Shown here piece by piece: positions 18,551 through 27,940 of a DNA stretch of 31,811 nt. Positions within the stretch are counted from its first letter, which is position 1; the number at the start of each line of letters is the position of its first letter. Made by a program: the position numbers and the translations under genes. This DNA is from Nemertoderma westbladi (taxonomy: Eukaryota > Xenacoelomorpha > Nemertodermatida > Nemertodermatidae), in contig JAUCBJ010000908.1 in NCBI GenBank assembly GCA_032718475.1, forward strand, positions 1 through 31,811. Direction: 5' to 3'. The notes beneath the pieces are model-generated. The model saw nothing but the letters and a program-made list of their open reading frames with translations. It had not been told where the DNA came from and did not search any database.

Positions 18551-20893
18551 ATGAGGCCAGTATTGGTTGACAGAAGGAGATACGCAATGCGTATCCCATT
18601 GCGCCTCATTAGCAGAACAACGAAATCTGCCTTGCCGCGGCATGACTGGTCCTCTCTGTTGCAACAGCCAAGTGTGAGATCCAGCTTCACACTACAGCTG
18701 AGCAACAGGTATGAGGCTCTTGCCTCTGAGGCGGCAGATCACTGTGAGGGCTATACTGCCTTTACAGAAGCAGTTAAGTTAGCAGCTGCAGAAACAGTTC
18801 CTGTATACCCTCGAAACAGGAAAAGGGCCCCCTGGACTGACAACAAAATTCAGAAGTGCCGAAATGACCTTCATAAGGCGCAGAAAGAGTCCCGACTCAA
18901 ACAGACTACAGCGGCCAAGAATGCAGTTAAGGCTGCATCTAGGTCCCTGAACAGGCAGTACTCTGTTAATCTACAGGAGCTAATAAACCAACAGGTTGAT
19001 GCCATCAATGATGCTGACGACAACAGGCAATCATCCCAGGCATGGAAATCGATCAATCTGCTTACTGGGCGGAAAAGCCAACCAACCACCAAGGTTAAGG
19101 CTGAATCACCAGCCGATCGCCTCAATGGTTGGAAAGCCCACTTTGAAAAGCTCCTCAATAATGACAGGGTATTGCCTGATAACTTTATAGAAGTAAAAGT
19201 GTCTGAGTCTGTACTCCCAGATATTCCCATTGGCGATATCTCCTTTGCAGAAGTGAAGGCTGCTGCAAAGAGCATTAAGACCAATCGTGCCAGTGGAGTA
19301 GATGGTGTTCCCCCTGAGGTCTTTAAAATACCTGAGTGTTTAAAGCTCATCTATCCCATCATAGTAGACATGTACCGAACAACAAGAGTCCCACAAGAAA
19401 TGAAAACAAATAAGTTGGTGCCAGTTCCCAAGAAGGGCAACCTAACACTCTATGGTTCTTTTCGGGGAATCTCATTGATCTCGATTGCTGCAAAGCTATA
19501 CAATAGGATTCTATTAAATCGCATCAGGGATCCCATTGAGAGACTGCTCCGTGGAAATCAGAATGGGTTCCGTAAAGGTCGTGGGACCATGGAGCCCATT
19601 TTGGCACTTAGAAGGATAATTGAAGAATTATCAAAAAAGAAAGACAGGCATCTGGCTGTTATCTTTGTTGACTTCTTCAAGGCCTTTGATTCAGTCTCTC
19701 GGTCACGTATGTTCAGCATACTTTCATTATATGGGATTCCTGATGAAATTATTGCAGCAATCAGATCAGTATACGATGGTTCGACAACATTTGTGTTTAG
19801 TGTTGACGGTGACACAGAACCATTTGAAGTGTTATGGGGCATCCTCCAAGGAGACACACTTGCACCATTCTTGTTCATTATTGTGGTTGACTATGTTCTA
19901 CGCATGTCCTTAGATCATCATAATGATGATGGGGTGATGATAACTCCACCTACTGGCTCCAGAAGTCGAGGAAATCCTGCCAAGTACCTAACTGATCTAG
20001 ACTTTGCTGATGACTTAGGAGTACTCTCAGAATCATTAGAGGGAGCCCAACGGCTCCTCAGCTCAATAGAACATGCTGCTTCTAGTGTTGGTCTTTTTAT
20101 TAACTCCAGAAAGACCAAAATTCTGACAGTTAACTTTGAAAGTCCTCAGCAAGTCTGTGTTCGGATGAGCATAAGCTCAAAGGATGGTATGCTTGCGCAT
20201 GTGGACGACTTCTGTTACCTGGGATCATGGATCCGGAAGTCAGGTGAGGACCTTCGAATACGTAAGGGAAAGGCATGGGCAGCCTTGAATAGGCTTTCCA
20301 GGATTTGGAAGTCACATAGAATTAATCGGAAACTTAAGGTCCGATTATTTAGAGCAGCAGTAGTTCCAGTACTCCTCTACGGGAGTCCATGCTGGGCTCT
20401 AACTGCTGAGGACACCAAATCTCTGGATGGCACATTCACAAGAATGCTACGCCGGGTTCATTGTGTCAAGTACAATGCACACATCTCCAACCAGACACTA
20501 TATAACATTGGAGGTGTCTCATTGGTTCCCCCAAGCTTGACACTAGAACAAAATCGCCTCCGCTTTGCAGGACATTGCTTTCGCCGTGAGGACCAGCCAG
20601 TGCATAATCTTGTACTTTGGCAGCCTCATGGAGTGAATAAGCATGGTGGACAGCCCATGACTTTCTTGAGACGCATCTTAAAGGACACTGGCCTTAAAGA
20701 TGCGGATGATCTAGCAAATGTCATGGGTGATAGGGAGTTGTGGCGGTGCAATTTTGTTGACAAGCCGGCACAGATTCTTAAAAATGCAGCTGCAATGCAG
20801 CATGCCGATCCTAGTAGTAGTATTGCGCCTCATAATAGCCTCTCCGTCAACAAGTCAACCCCATCGACTAGCGGCACTGGCTGTTTCAGCTGA
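18551..20893 (+). CDS. Non-LTR retrotransposon reverse transcriptase, open but 5'-truncated (LINE copy 2)
   Basis: A 780-codon open frame. The first 20 codons and the roughly 24 codons after (TAG)n come from flanking DNA; LINE-derived sequence starts at about residue 21 (SRTTKSALPRHDW). Next is the linker between endonuclease and RT (to about 240), then NRASGVDGVPPEVFK (block 0). Motif A FVDFFKAFDSV is at 372-382, and LQGDTLAPFLF follows. The catalytic FADD is at 485-488, then GLFINSRKTKIL. The C-terminal region is LRFAGHCFRRED...QPMTFLRRILKDTG. Family knowledge: such enzymes copy element RNA at a nicked target. The apurinic-type endonuclease that should precede it is absent, so this copy cannot be autonomous although its RT frame has no stop. 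Copy 1 at 11265-12663 is a close sister. Confidence 0.88.
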   Translation: MRPVLVDRRRYAMRIPLRLISRTTKSALPRHDWSSLLQQPSVRSSFTLQLSNRYEALASEAADHCEGYTAFTEAVKLAAAETVPVYPRNRKRAPWTDNKIQKCRNDLHKAQKESRLKQTTAAKNAVKAASRSLNRQYSVNLQELINQQVDAINDADDNRQSSQAWKSINLLTGRKSQPTTKVKAESPADRLNGWKAHFEKLLNNDRVLPDNFIEVKVSESVLPDIPIGDISFAEVKAAAKSIKTNRASGVDGVPPEVFKIPECLKLIYPIIVDMYRTTRVPQEMKTNKLVPVPKKGNLTLYGSFRGISLISIAAKLYNRILLNRIRDPIERLLRGNQNGFRKGRGTMEPILALRRIIEELSKKKDRHLAVIFVDFFKAFDSVSRSRMFSILSLYGIPDEIIAAIRSVYDGSTTFVFSVDGDTEPFEVLWGILQGDTLAPFLFIIVVDYVLRMSLDHHNDDGVMITPPTGSRSRGNPAKYLTDLDFADDLGVLSESLEGAQRLLSSIEHAASSVGLFINSRKTKILTVNFESPQQVCVRMSISSKDGMLAHVDDFCYLGSWIRKSGEDLRIRKGKAWAALNRLSRIWKSHRINRKLKVRLFRAAVVPVLLYGSPCWALTAEDTKSLDGTFTRMLRRVHCVKYNAHISNQTLYNIGGVSLVPPSLTLEQNRLRFAGHCFRREDQPVHNLVLWQPHGVNKHGGQPMTFLRRILKDTGLKDADDLANVMGDRELWRCNFVDKPAQILKNAAAMQHADPSSSIAPHNSLSVNKSTPSTSGTGCFS
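18610..20821 (+). mobile_element. 5'-truncated non-LTR retrotransposon, copy 2, nested in the composite element
   Basis: ATTGCGCCTCAT occurs immediately before (18598-18609) and immediately after (20822-20833) the insertion, a 12-bp target-site duplication that fixes both ends. The 3' end is GATCCTAGTAGTAGT, the same (TAG)n terminus as copy 1. The insertion is inside the 16569-21432 element and is therefore younger than that element. The copy is 2212 bp and lacks the endonuclease region. Confidence 0.9.
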
Positions 20894-21007
20894 CGGGGCT
20901 CTGTCGAAAAACGCGTCCCTGATGCAGTAAGGGCCCTCTTCTGAGGAGCAATATTAATATTGTCGCGGAACTGCTTCTACTCTCTGTGAGAAATGAGAAA
21001 TATTTAA

Positions 21008-21432
21008 TTTATTTAAGGAGTATGCAGATTTTGGAATGAAATTGTATACCGGTACCTAATTAAGAAACCCATGTCAAAAAGTTCTTATTTAAGGACTTTT
21101 AGTATTTATGTGTACAATTTCGATGTCTTAAATAAGGTAAATTTAAAAAATCCCTCTTATTTAGGAACTGGTCGTATTTTTGATGCAATTTTAAAACGCT
21201 TGTAGAAAAAAAACCGGACGGTGAAATGTTTTCTGGTTTTTTGCATTATGTTCAAGAAAGAACCAACTTTTATATTGTGAAATAAAATTATGCGGTATTT
21301 TTTACTGAAACAAGTTCTTGCATATTATGTCGAAAAAATATCCAAAAAAGGCCCAAAAACCCCTAAATAAGAGCCATTTTCCTTAAATAAGAACCCACTT
21401 TTGGAGCTTATTTAAGGGTATGTTCCCTACTG
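21008..21432. repeat. Right terminal inverted repeat
   Basis: Reverse complement of 16569-16990. The outer 200 bases differ at only a few positions, while the inner part near 21020-21070 is more diverged, with substitutions such as GTATACCGGTACC. It ends GGTATGTTCCCTACTG, followed by CCATC. Confidence 0.88.
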
Positions 21433-21649
21433 CCATCAGCACTATACTACTGTACTACACTACAGTACACTGCAGTAAAATTGCAGAATGGGTAGCGTAT
21501 TGTTTCTATTGAACAGCACATAGCACAGTAGCAGCACTTAGCACTTTAAGTCCACAGTTGTCTCTCTGAATGAAATTTATCTTATTTACTCTATTTTGTT
21601 TCACTTTGTCAATGTACGTACATACGTAAATAGATTTTAAAAACTAGAA

Positions 21650-23660
21650 CTGTAACAATCTGTTGAAATGATTAAGATACCTTCCATGTCCTTCACGCAG
21701 TATGTGAGATACTGAAACAATCCATTGAAACGTTTAAGAGACCTTCGTGCAGCATGTGGGGCACTGTAACAATCCTGCAATCTGTTGAAACGTTTAAGAG
21801 ACATTCGTGCAGCATGTTGGATACTGAAACAATCTGTTGAAACGTTTAAGAGACCTTCGTGCAGCACATGCGATACTGTAACATTGTATAACAATCTGAT
21901 GAAACGTTTGAGAGACCTTCGCGAAGTATGTGAAATACTGAAACAATCTGTTAAAACGTTTGAGACCTTCGCGCAGCATGTGGAGAACTGTAACATTGTG
22001 TAACAAGCTGTTGAAACGTTTAAGAGACCTTCGCGCAGCACGTGGCGTACTCCAACATTGTGTAACAAACTGTTGAAACGTTTAAGAGACCTTCACGGAG
22101 CACGTGGCTTGCTGTAACATTGTATTGTAAGTAACAAGCTGTTGGAAAGTTTAAGAGTCCTTCACGCAGCACGTGGCGTACTGTAACATTGTTAACAAGC
22201 TGTTGAAAGCTTGAAACGTTTAATAGACATACGTGCAGCACATGGGGTACTGAAACAATCTGTTGAAACGTTTGAGACCTTTGCGCAGCATGTGGCGAAC
22301 TGTAACAGTGTGTAACAAGCTGTTGAAACGTTTAAGAGACCTTCGCGCACCACGTGGCGCACTGTAACATTGTGTAACAAGCTGTTCAAATGTTTAACAG
22401 ATCTTCGCGCAGCACGTGGCTTACTGTAACATTGTGTAACAATCTGTTGAAACGTTTGAGAGACCTTCGCGCAGCACATGGCGCACTGTAACATTGTGTA
22501 ACAAGCTGTTCAAATTTTTAAGAGACCTTCGCGCAGCACGTGGCTTACTGTAACATTGTGTAACAATCTGTTGAAACGTTTGAGAGACCTTCGCGCAGCA
22601 CGTGGCGCACTGTAACATTGTGTATCAAGCTGTTCAAATGTTTAAGAGACCTTCGTGCAGCATGTGGCTTACTGTAACATTGTGTAACAATCTGTTGAAA
22701 CGTTTGAGAGACCTTCGCACAGCACGTGGCACACTATAACATTGTGTAACAAGCTGTTCAAATGTTTAAGAGACCTTCGTGCAGCACGTGGCTTACTGTA
22801 ACATTGTGTAACAATCTGTTGAAACGTTTGAGAGACCTTCGCACAGCACGTGGCGCACTATAACATTGTGTAACAAGCTGTTCAAATTGCGCAGCTGCGC
22901 AGCACGTGGCTTACTGTAACATTGTGTAACAATCTGTTGAAACGTTTGAGAGACCTTCGCGCAGCACGTGGCGCACTGTAACATTGTGTAACAAGCTGTT
23001 CAAATGTTTAAGAGACCTTTGTGCAGCACGTGGCTTACTGTAACATTGTGTAACAATCTGTTGAAACGTTTGAGAGACCTTCGCACAGCACGTGGCGCAC
23101 TATAACATTGTGTAACAAGCTGTTCAAATCGCGCAGCTGCGCAGCACGTGGCTTACTGTAACATTGTGTAACAATCTGTTGAAACGTTTGAGAGACTTCG
23201 CGCAGCACGTGGCGCACTGTAACATTGTGTAACAAGCTGTTCAAATGTTTAAGAGACCTTCGCGCAGCACGTGGCTTACTGTAACATTGTGTAACAATCT
23301 GTTGAAACGTTTGAGAGACCTTCGCGCAGCACGTGGCGCACTGTAACATTGTGTAACAAGCTGTTCAAATGCTTACGAGACCTTCGCGCAGCACGTGGCT
23401 TACTGTAACATTGTGTAACAATCTGTTGAAGCGTTTGTGAGACCTTCGCGCAGCACGTGGCGCACTGTAACATTGTGTAATAAGCTGTTGAAACGTTTAA
23501 GAGACCTTCGCGCAGCACGTGGCGTACTCCAACATTGTGTAACAAACTGTTGAAACGTTTAAGATACCTTCGCGTTCGCGCAGTATGTGAGATACTAAAA
23601 CAATCTGTTGAAACGGTTCAAAGGCCTTCGCGCAGCACATGAGACACTAAAGCAATATAA
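21650..23660. repeat. 62-bp satellite, about 32 monomers, with dimeric higher-order structure
   Basis: The monomer contains CTGTTGAAACGTTTGAGAGA, CCTTCGCGCAGCACGTGGC and CTGTAACATTGTGTAACAA. From about 22320 to 23470 two types alternate. One has AATCTGTTGAAACG...GGCGCAC and the other AGCTGTTCAAATG...GGCTTAC, giving a 124-bp dimer. Two second-type monomers (about 22880 and 23122) share a rearrangement that replaces the GTTTAAGAGACCTTC stretch, and they sit 242 bp apart, so a four-monomer block was duplicated. Outer monomers (21650-22250, 23480-23660) are more diverged, as expected for array edges. The repeated Cys-rich frames on the minus strand are products of the repeat. Confidence 0.95.
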
Positions 23661-23679
23661 ATATATTGAAATGATTACG

Positions 23680-23950
23680 AGGTCTATTTATTTTCCATCA
23701 TAGCTAACACCCCAATTCATGATATTGGCTGAGGCTGATTGAATGGGATAATCTTTTTAGGCTCATTAAGCCAAGGAATGCCTGTTCACCACCATGGATG
23801 GTATTCTATAGTAAACCTCTTCCATTATGTTTTCCAAAGTTGCCTTGGTTCCTATTTATCGACCACTCACAAGGACCATCTAGGGATCGAAACTGGGCTT
23901 CCTAATTGGAAGCCCAGGAATGTCACCAATAGACCAAGCTGCTGCTTGGT
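23680..23950 (-). mobile_element. tRNA-derived SINE (candidate)
   Basis: Read on the minus strand, A-box-like TGGTCTATTGG (23936-23926) and B-box-like GTTTCGATCCC (23893-23883) are 32 nt apart, the spacing of an internal RNA polymerase III promoter. Between them CTGGGCTTCC and GGAAGCCCAG (23917-23908 and 23902-23893) form a strong stem in the anticodon-arm position. A second stem, AGACCAAGC/GCTTGGTCT (23952-23931), is at the head. The body continues toward 23680 (AAAAAGATTATCCCATTC and so on). The D arm and acceptor do not fold as a true tRNA, so I favour a SINE over a tRNA gene. The 3' limit is approximate. Confidence 0.5.
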
Positions 23951-23986
23951 CTAGGGTCTAGCTGCAGCTGTGCTTCTAGCGTAAAA

Positions 23987-24023
23987 CTGTGCTGTACGTA
24001 CAGCTGTACAGGGTACAGCACAG
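23987..24023. other. 11-bp perfect inverted repeat
   Basis: CTGTGCTGTAC (23987-23997) pairs with GTACAGCACAG (24013-24023). The loop itself contains the palindrome GTACAGCTGTAC. It lies in CTGTAC/GTACAG-rich sequence and may be part of the local simple-sequence bias. Confidence 0.5.
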
Positions 24024-24289
24024 CTCTAGTCGTGCCCATATAGCCTTGCTTATGGTCGGACCCCTGTACCTTGTTACTAGTGTTACAGTTTTACAGCAGT
24101 CATCCTCCATAGCATCTCTGCAAACAAAGTTCAATTTTGGAATGTATGAATACATTTCTGCAAAAGCATGGTAGGAATAATGAATTTGGCACAAAAAACA
24201 TATATTTATTGAAAAATGATAGAATTCATGATGGAAATATACTTGCAGGACTTTATAATATTTTTTTTTAATTTAGAAAAGTCAAATTT

Positions 24290-24415
24290 TGGAGTGTATT
24301 CCGATTTCGGAATCTACCCTCGCACAAAGTTCCAAAATTGGAATAAGTCCAAAATCGCCTATATCACCGACTGGTATACACTACACTACACTCAGACACT
24401 TGTATACAAATATAA
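24290..24415. repeat. Dispersed repeat, right copy, inner part (inverted relative to 16262-16370)
   Basis: GGAATAAGTCCAAAATCGCC, TATATCACCGACTGGTATAC and CACTACACTCAGACACTTGT match the reverse complement of 16262-16345 with gaps. In the left copy this segment directly adjoins the AGTACAAAA minisatellite. Here the minisatellite part lies 1.45 kb further right (25870-26045), and the 916-bp MITE falls in between. Confidence 0.75.
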
Positions 24416-24420
24416 TTAAT

Positions 24421-24886
24421 TGTAAGCAAATGCAATGGCACCGAAATATGCGCCGCTACAGTGTCAATCACTAGCGGCCTTGGTTCTGTGGTCAGTATGA
24501 AATGATTGACATAACTTTGATTCATGTAGATTTTGACAGGCATACAAGTAGAAATAGGCTCTACCGGTACAGTTCGTATAATACAATATAATGCAATACA
24601 TACTATGCACTATGCAGTGGGTAGATAAAACTCCTATAACTGAGATTCAAAATTTAGGTCATAGTCTTAAAGTAGCCCATAGGACTATAGGCCTACTGAA
24701 GGATAGACTGTATGCTACATTATGTATTGTGTAGGCTATGTGTGTTGTGTGTACGCCTCTATCTGCAACTTTATTTCTCCCTCTGCAATTTTGCGGGCTT
24801 GGGACCGTTTTTTGTGTTTTTTGAACACAAAAAGCTGCATTAACAGCTAGATCAGCCCCCGCTCAATTCCTGGCTCACCCCACAAT
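24421..24886. other. No gene seen
   Basis: A/T-rich sequence with TACTATGCACTATGCAGT-like simple words and stops in all frames. No structure identified. Confidence 0.45.
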
Positions 24887-25802
24887 CCAGGTTGGAATTC
24901 ATGCTGCAAAACTCGGACGCGTACCTGCGCGAATGACCGCAAACCAGATGCGCGTTGCGCGTTTGGGTGAGACAGGTGCGCGTTCGGGTGTGAGACAGGT
25001 GCGCGTTGCGCCTCAGCGCGCAGCTCTGCCTCTGATGCGCACCACAAATTAATTGAAATCACGAAAATACACAAAAAAATTTCGCTCGCTACGCTCGCAT
25101 TAGTTTCTCATTTCCAATTCTTCAAACAGTCAAATCACTTCACCATAATACTGTAATACCGGCAACCGGAGCTGAATTTGTCTATTTATTTTAACTACAG
25201 TACTCTATTGTTGTATTGTTATTAGGTCTATGCTATGCCGATGTTACGTTAGTAAACAGGTAAAGTCAGAAAGTAACAATGTATTATAAGTATGACTTAA
25301 TTATAAGCCAACTGTATGTTTAAGCCTAATTGTTAGGTAGGCCTATACAAAGTATTATTGGCAGACTGGTACCTATTTCAATATTCGTTTTTTTTAAATT
25401 ACCGGTACATGTTTTGTTTGTAATCTAAAATAATATTTTCTGTTATAAAAGCAGTGAGCCCGATGGGCCACCATAGTAGTGGATTAAAAAAATATTTTTT
25501 AATATTAACAATTTTGATGTTGCAAAAATTACATTTATTATGTAAGCCTAGATTCAACGTACAGACAGACAGACGTAAAGATAAGCTTAAAACGCTCAAA
25601 CTTGTAAAATAGGAATGTAAAATTGTTCTTATGAACTGTGCGATTTTTTGAGATATGCATGACATGAGTTGCGCGATTTTGTTTGGATTATGACATATGA
25701 TGAGGTGCGCGACGACCGACGAGCCAATTTCAGGTGCGCGGTGATTTCAAAACAACAAACAACAAAGCGTACCTGCGCGCTCATGCATGAATTCCAACCT
25801 GG
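24887..25802. mobile_element. Non-autonomous hAT-like element (MITE), 916 bp
   Basis: The termini CCAGGTTGGAATTCATGC (24887-24904) and GCATGAATTCCAACCTGG (25785-25802) are a perfect 18-bp inverted repeat. CCCACAAT flanks both sides (24879-24886 and 25803-25810), an exact 8-bp target-site duplication. An 8-bp duplication and a CCAGG tip fit the hAT superfamily, though P- and Merlin-like elements also make 8-bp duplications. Subterminal GGTGCGCG/CGCGCACC-type words recur inside both ends (24950-25020 and 25700-25745). There is no transposase frame; the minus-strand 75-aa frame is formed by the GTGCGCGTT repeats. Confidence 0.85.
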
Positions 25803-25869
25803 CCCACAATCAGACAATGCTTTGTTTTATTTTGCACATCATGTGCGCCCCCTAAACGATTTGAACTAC

Positions 25870-26235
25870 ACTTGGATACACGTTTTGCAAGCGTTTCTCA
25901 ATCGTTTGTACTCTTTTGTACTATTTTTGCACTCTTTTGTACTATTTTTGCACTTTATTGTACTCTTTTGTATTCTTTTGTACTATAATGTACTATTTTG
26001 TATTTTTTTGTACTTTTTTGTACAAATTCGTCGGACCCGTTCTATAAGCAAGAGGGATTTTCCTGGATGGATATAATCAAAGCATATTCTGTACATTTGA
26101 ACTCTGGGCTATCAGATAGTACCAAAATAACCCCCTGAGCCTTTGGTTCAGGTGGTTTATTTTTAAAAAAATCGCAGTGTCCCACTTTACCCAGAGTGGG
26201 GTAAAGTGGGACATCCGGGGTAAAGTGGGACATGA
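25870..26235. repeat. Dispersed repeat, right copy, outer part (inverted relative to 16061-16262)
   Basis: ACACGTTTTGCAAGCGTTTCTC is followed by about 15 TTTTGTACT / TTTTTGCACT units and AATTCGTCGGACCCGTTCTAT, the reverse complement of 16107-16260. Further out, GGGTAAAGTGGGACA occurs three times (about 26171-26233, one inverted). It corresponds to the single GGGTAAAATGGGACA beside the left copy. Confidence 0.85.
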
Positions 26236-26245
26236 GGCATTGTTA

Positions 26246-26665
26246 GTAGGGCTCGATCGGAGCTCCGGCCTCCGGCTCCGGCCATTTTGGCACCTCCGGC
26301 TCCTGCTCCGGCTCCGGTAAAAATATTGCCGGAGTTAATTTTTTAATGAAATATTATATTTCGTGCATATTCTAATCTGAACAATTATTGACACTATAAG
26401 TACTGTAGTCAGGTAGTACAGCTTCAATATCGAGCATAATACTGCAGTATTTACTTAAAGTCAATGACTGACTGACTGTACTGCAGTACTGGTACTGGCC
26501 AGCTGGCTGACTAGCAGACTATTACAGATAGGCCCTACTGTAAAAAATTGTAAATGCTATGATTGTACACTAGGGCTCGATCGGAGTTGGGATTTGGCCG
26601 GAGCCGGAGCAGGAGCCGGAGTTGGACAATTTGGCCGGAGCCGGAGCAGGAGCCGGAGTTTTTCA
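26246..26665. repeat. Paired CTCCGG-hexamer blocks with a common AGGGCTCGATCGGAG leader
   Basis: AGGGCTCGATCGGAG occurs in the same orientation at about 26249 and 26573. The first is followed by CTCCGGCTCCTGCTCCGG. The second is followed by two blocks of CCGGAGCCGGAGCAGGAGCC, the reverse complement. The pair can fold back over about 300 bp of A/T-rich sequence. The element type is unknown. Confidence 0.6.
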
Positions 26666-27910
26666 AAAATTTTAAAAATTTAATTATTTATTTAAAAAAA
26701 AATAATGTATGGTTATCGTTCGCCAATCGCTCATAATCAATCATACTGCTGTACTGTAGGTCTAATTAATTTCATAATTTATAGATTTACGAATTTTCAA
26801 TTTAAAATATAAGTAATTAATTTACTGATTTATCACGGACAGACGGCCTGACGCTGACGGCTAAAAATTACCTACAGTACATAACTCAGTAACTGTCTAA
26901 CTGTGGTAGAGGTGTGTACTGCAGTACTTGGTACTGTAGGTAGCCTACCGCTGTACCGTACGTCTGACGTACACACACATACACTCACAGCACTGCAGCA
27001 CACAGACTCACCATACTGCCATACTGTCAGTCTCTGACAGTCTGAGTCTGTACAGCATGAGGCTGCAATGCAGTCAGGCAGTAGGGCAACACGAATGACA
27101 TAGGTACCGGTAGACCGGTACTGCCACCGCCACGCTCCACCGCACCGGTGCGGTACCAGGGTACCCCCGAGTCATAAGTCAGGTAGTGTAGTACTGCCGT
27201 ACCGTAGGCCTACGTACCGTATGACAGTGCGATACTGCATGACTGCCATTGGTACTGCTATGCTATGCTACGTAACGTACTGGTTGCCGGTATGTCGGAA
27301 AGTAATTCCACAAAATTTACTACAATCCAAATCCATGCTCCATGCACTGCGCAGCGCAATGCGCACAGGCCACTTTAATTTGTATAATTTTCAAGAATCT
27401 AGAAATTATAGCTTTACTGTAAATTAAGATTTTTGAGCACTAAAAAATAAAATAAAGAAAGTAAAATAAGGTTTTTTCATGACTAATATGGCGCTTTCAC
27501 TAAACATTTACGCTAAAATGACAAACAGGGTGTAGATGAACTTGACATTTCAACATAACATCGGCCCTTTTTAGCCCTCAATTCAGCAATTATAATAATT
27601 GATTTGTAAAATACCCCATATTCTGAACCGAGGACAAAAATATCCGGTTTTAGTTTCTCTAAACTCTACCTTCAGTGACGTGTACACGACATCCAGCTGT
27701 TCTGTTTCGATGAATTAATCATTGCTCAGACTCAGAGGCAGCTCCGATCTTGGTCCGCACGTGGTTAACTTTTATGTGATCCAGTTTTGCACTAATGCAG
27801 CAGTTTGAAGAACCTTTAATACTAAATAATATAATATATAATAATATATATTTTTTTTTTGGGAGGAGGGTGGGGGGGGGGGGGGGGCACTCAATAACGA
27901 CACTACAGTA
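26666..27910. other. No gene seen; CTGTAC/GTACCG-rich simple sequence and a G16 run
   Basis: 26870-27300 is full of short overlapping palindromic words (TACTGCAGTA, GGTACCG, GTACGT). The rest is A/T-rich. A T10 tract followed by GGGAGGAGGGT and 16 G lies at 27861-27887. The short frames have no recognisable product. Confidence 0.45.
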
Positions 27911-27940
27911 CGAGAAAGGCATTTCCTAAAGGAAATGCAA

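Larger units (their letters stand above)
16569..21432. mobile_element. Composite DNA transposon with about 420-bp terminal inverted repeats
   Basis: The left end begins CAGTAGGGAACATACCC and the right end is its reverse complement, with near-identity for about 420 bp (left 16569-16990, right 21008-21432). CCATC lies immediately outside both ends (16564-16568 and 21433-21437), a probable 5-bp target-site duplication. The interior has a decamer array (17345-18345) and a LINE inserted later (18610-20821). No transposase is recognisable, so it is non-autonomous. Without the LINE it would be about 2.6 kb. Long inverted termini plus a tandem-repeat core resemble foldback elements. The superfamily is open. 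Confidence 0.85.

Noticed and set aside
21637-23545. 62-bp repeats as a CRISPR array or a Cys-rich protein gene
   Set aside because: There is no alternation of constant repeats with unique spacers; whole monomers vary and alternate as in a satellite. The frames are repeat by-products, and the context is eukaryotic.
23880-23952. A genuine tRNA gene on the minus strand
   Set aside because: A- and B-box-like sequences are present, but the D arm and acceptor stem do not form and the central stem is too long. It is better explained as a SINE head.
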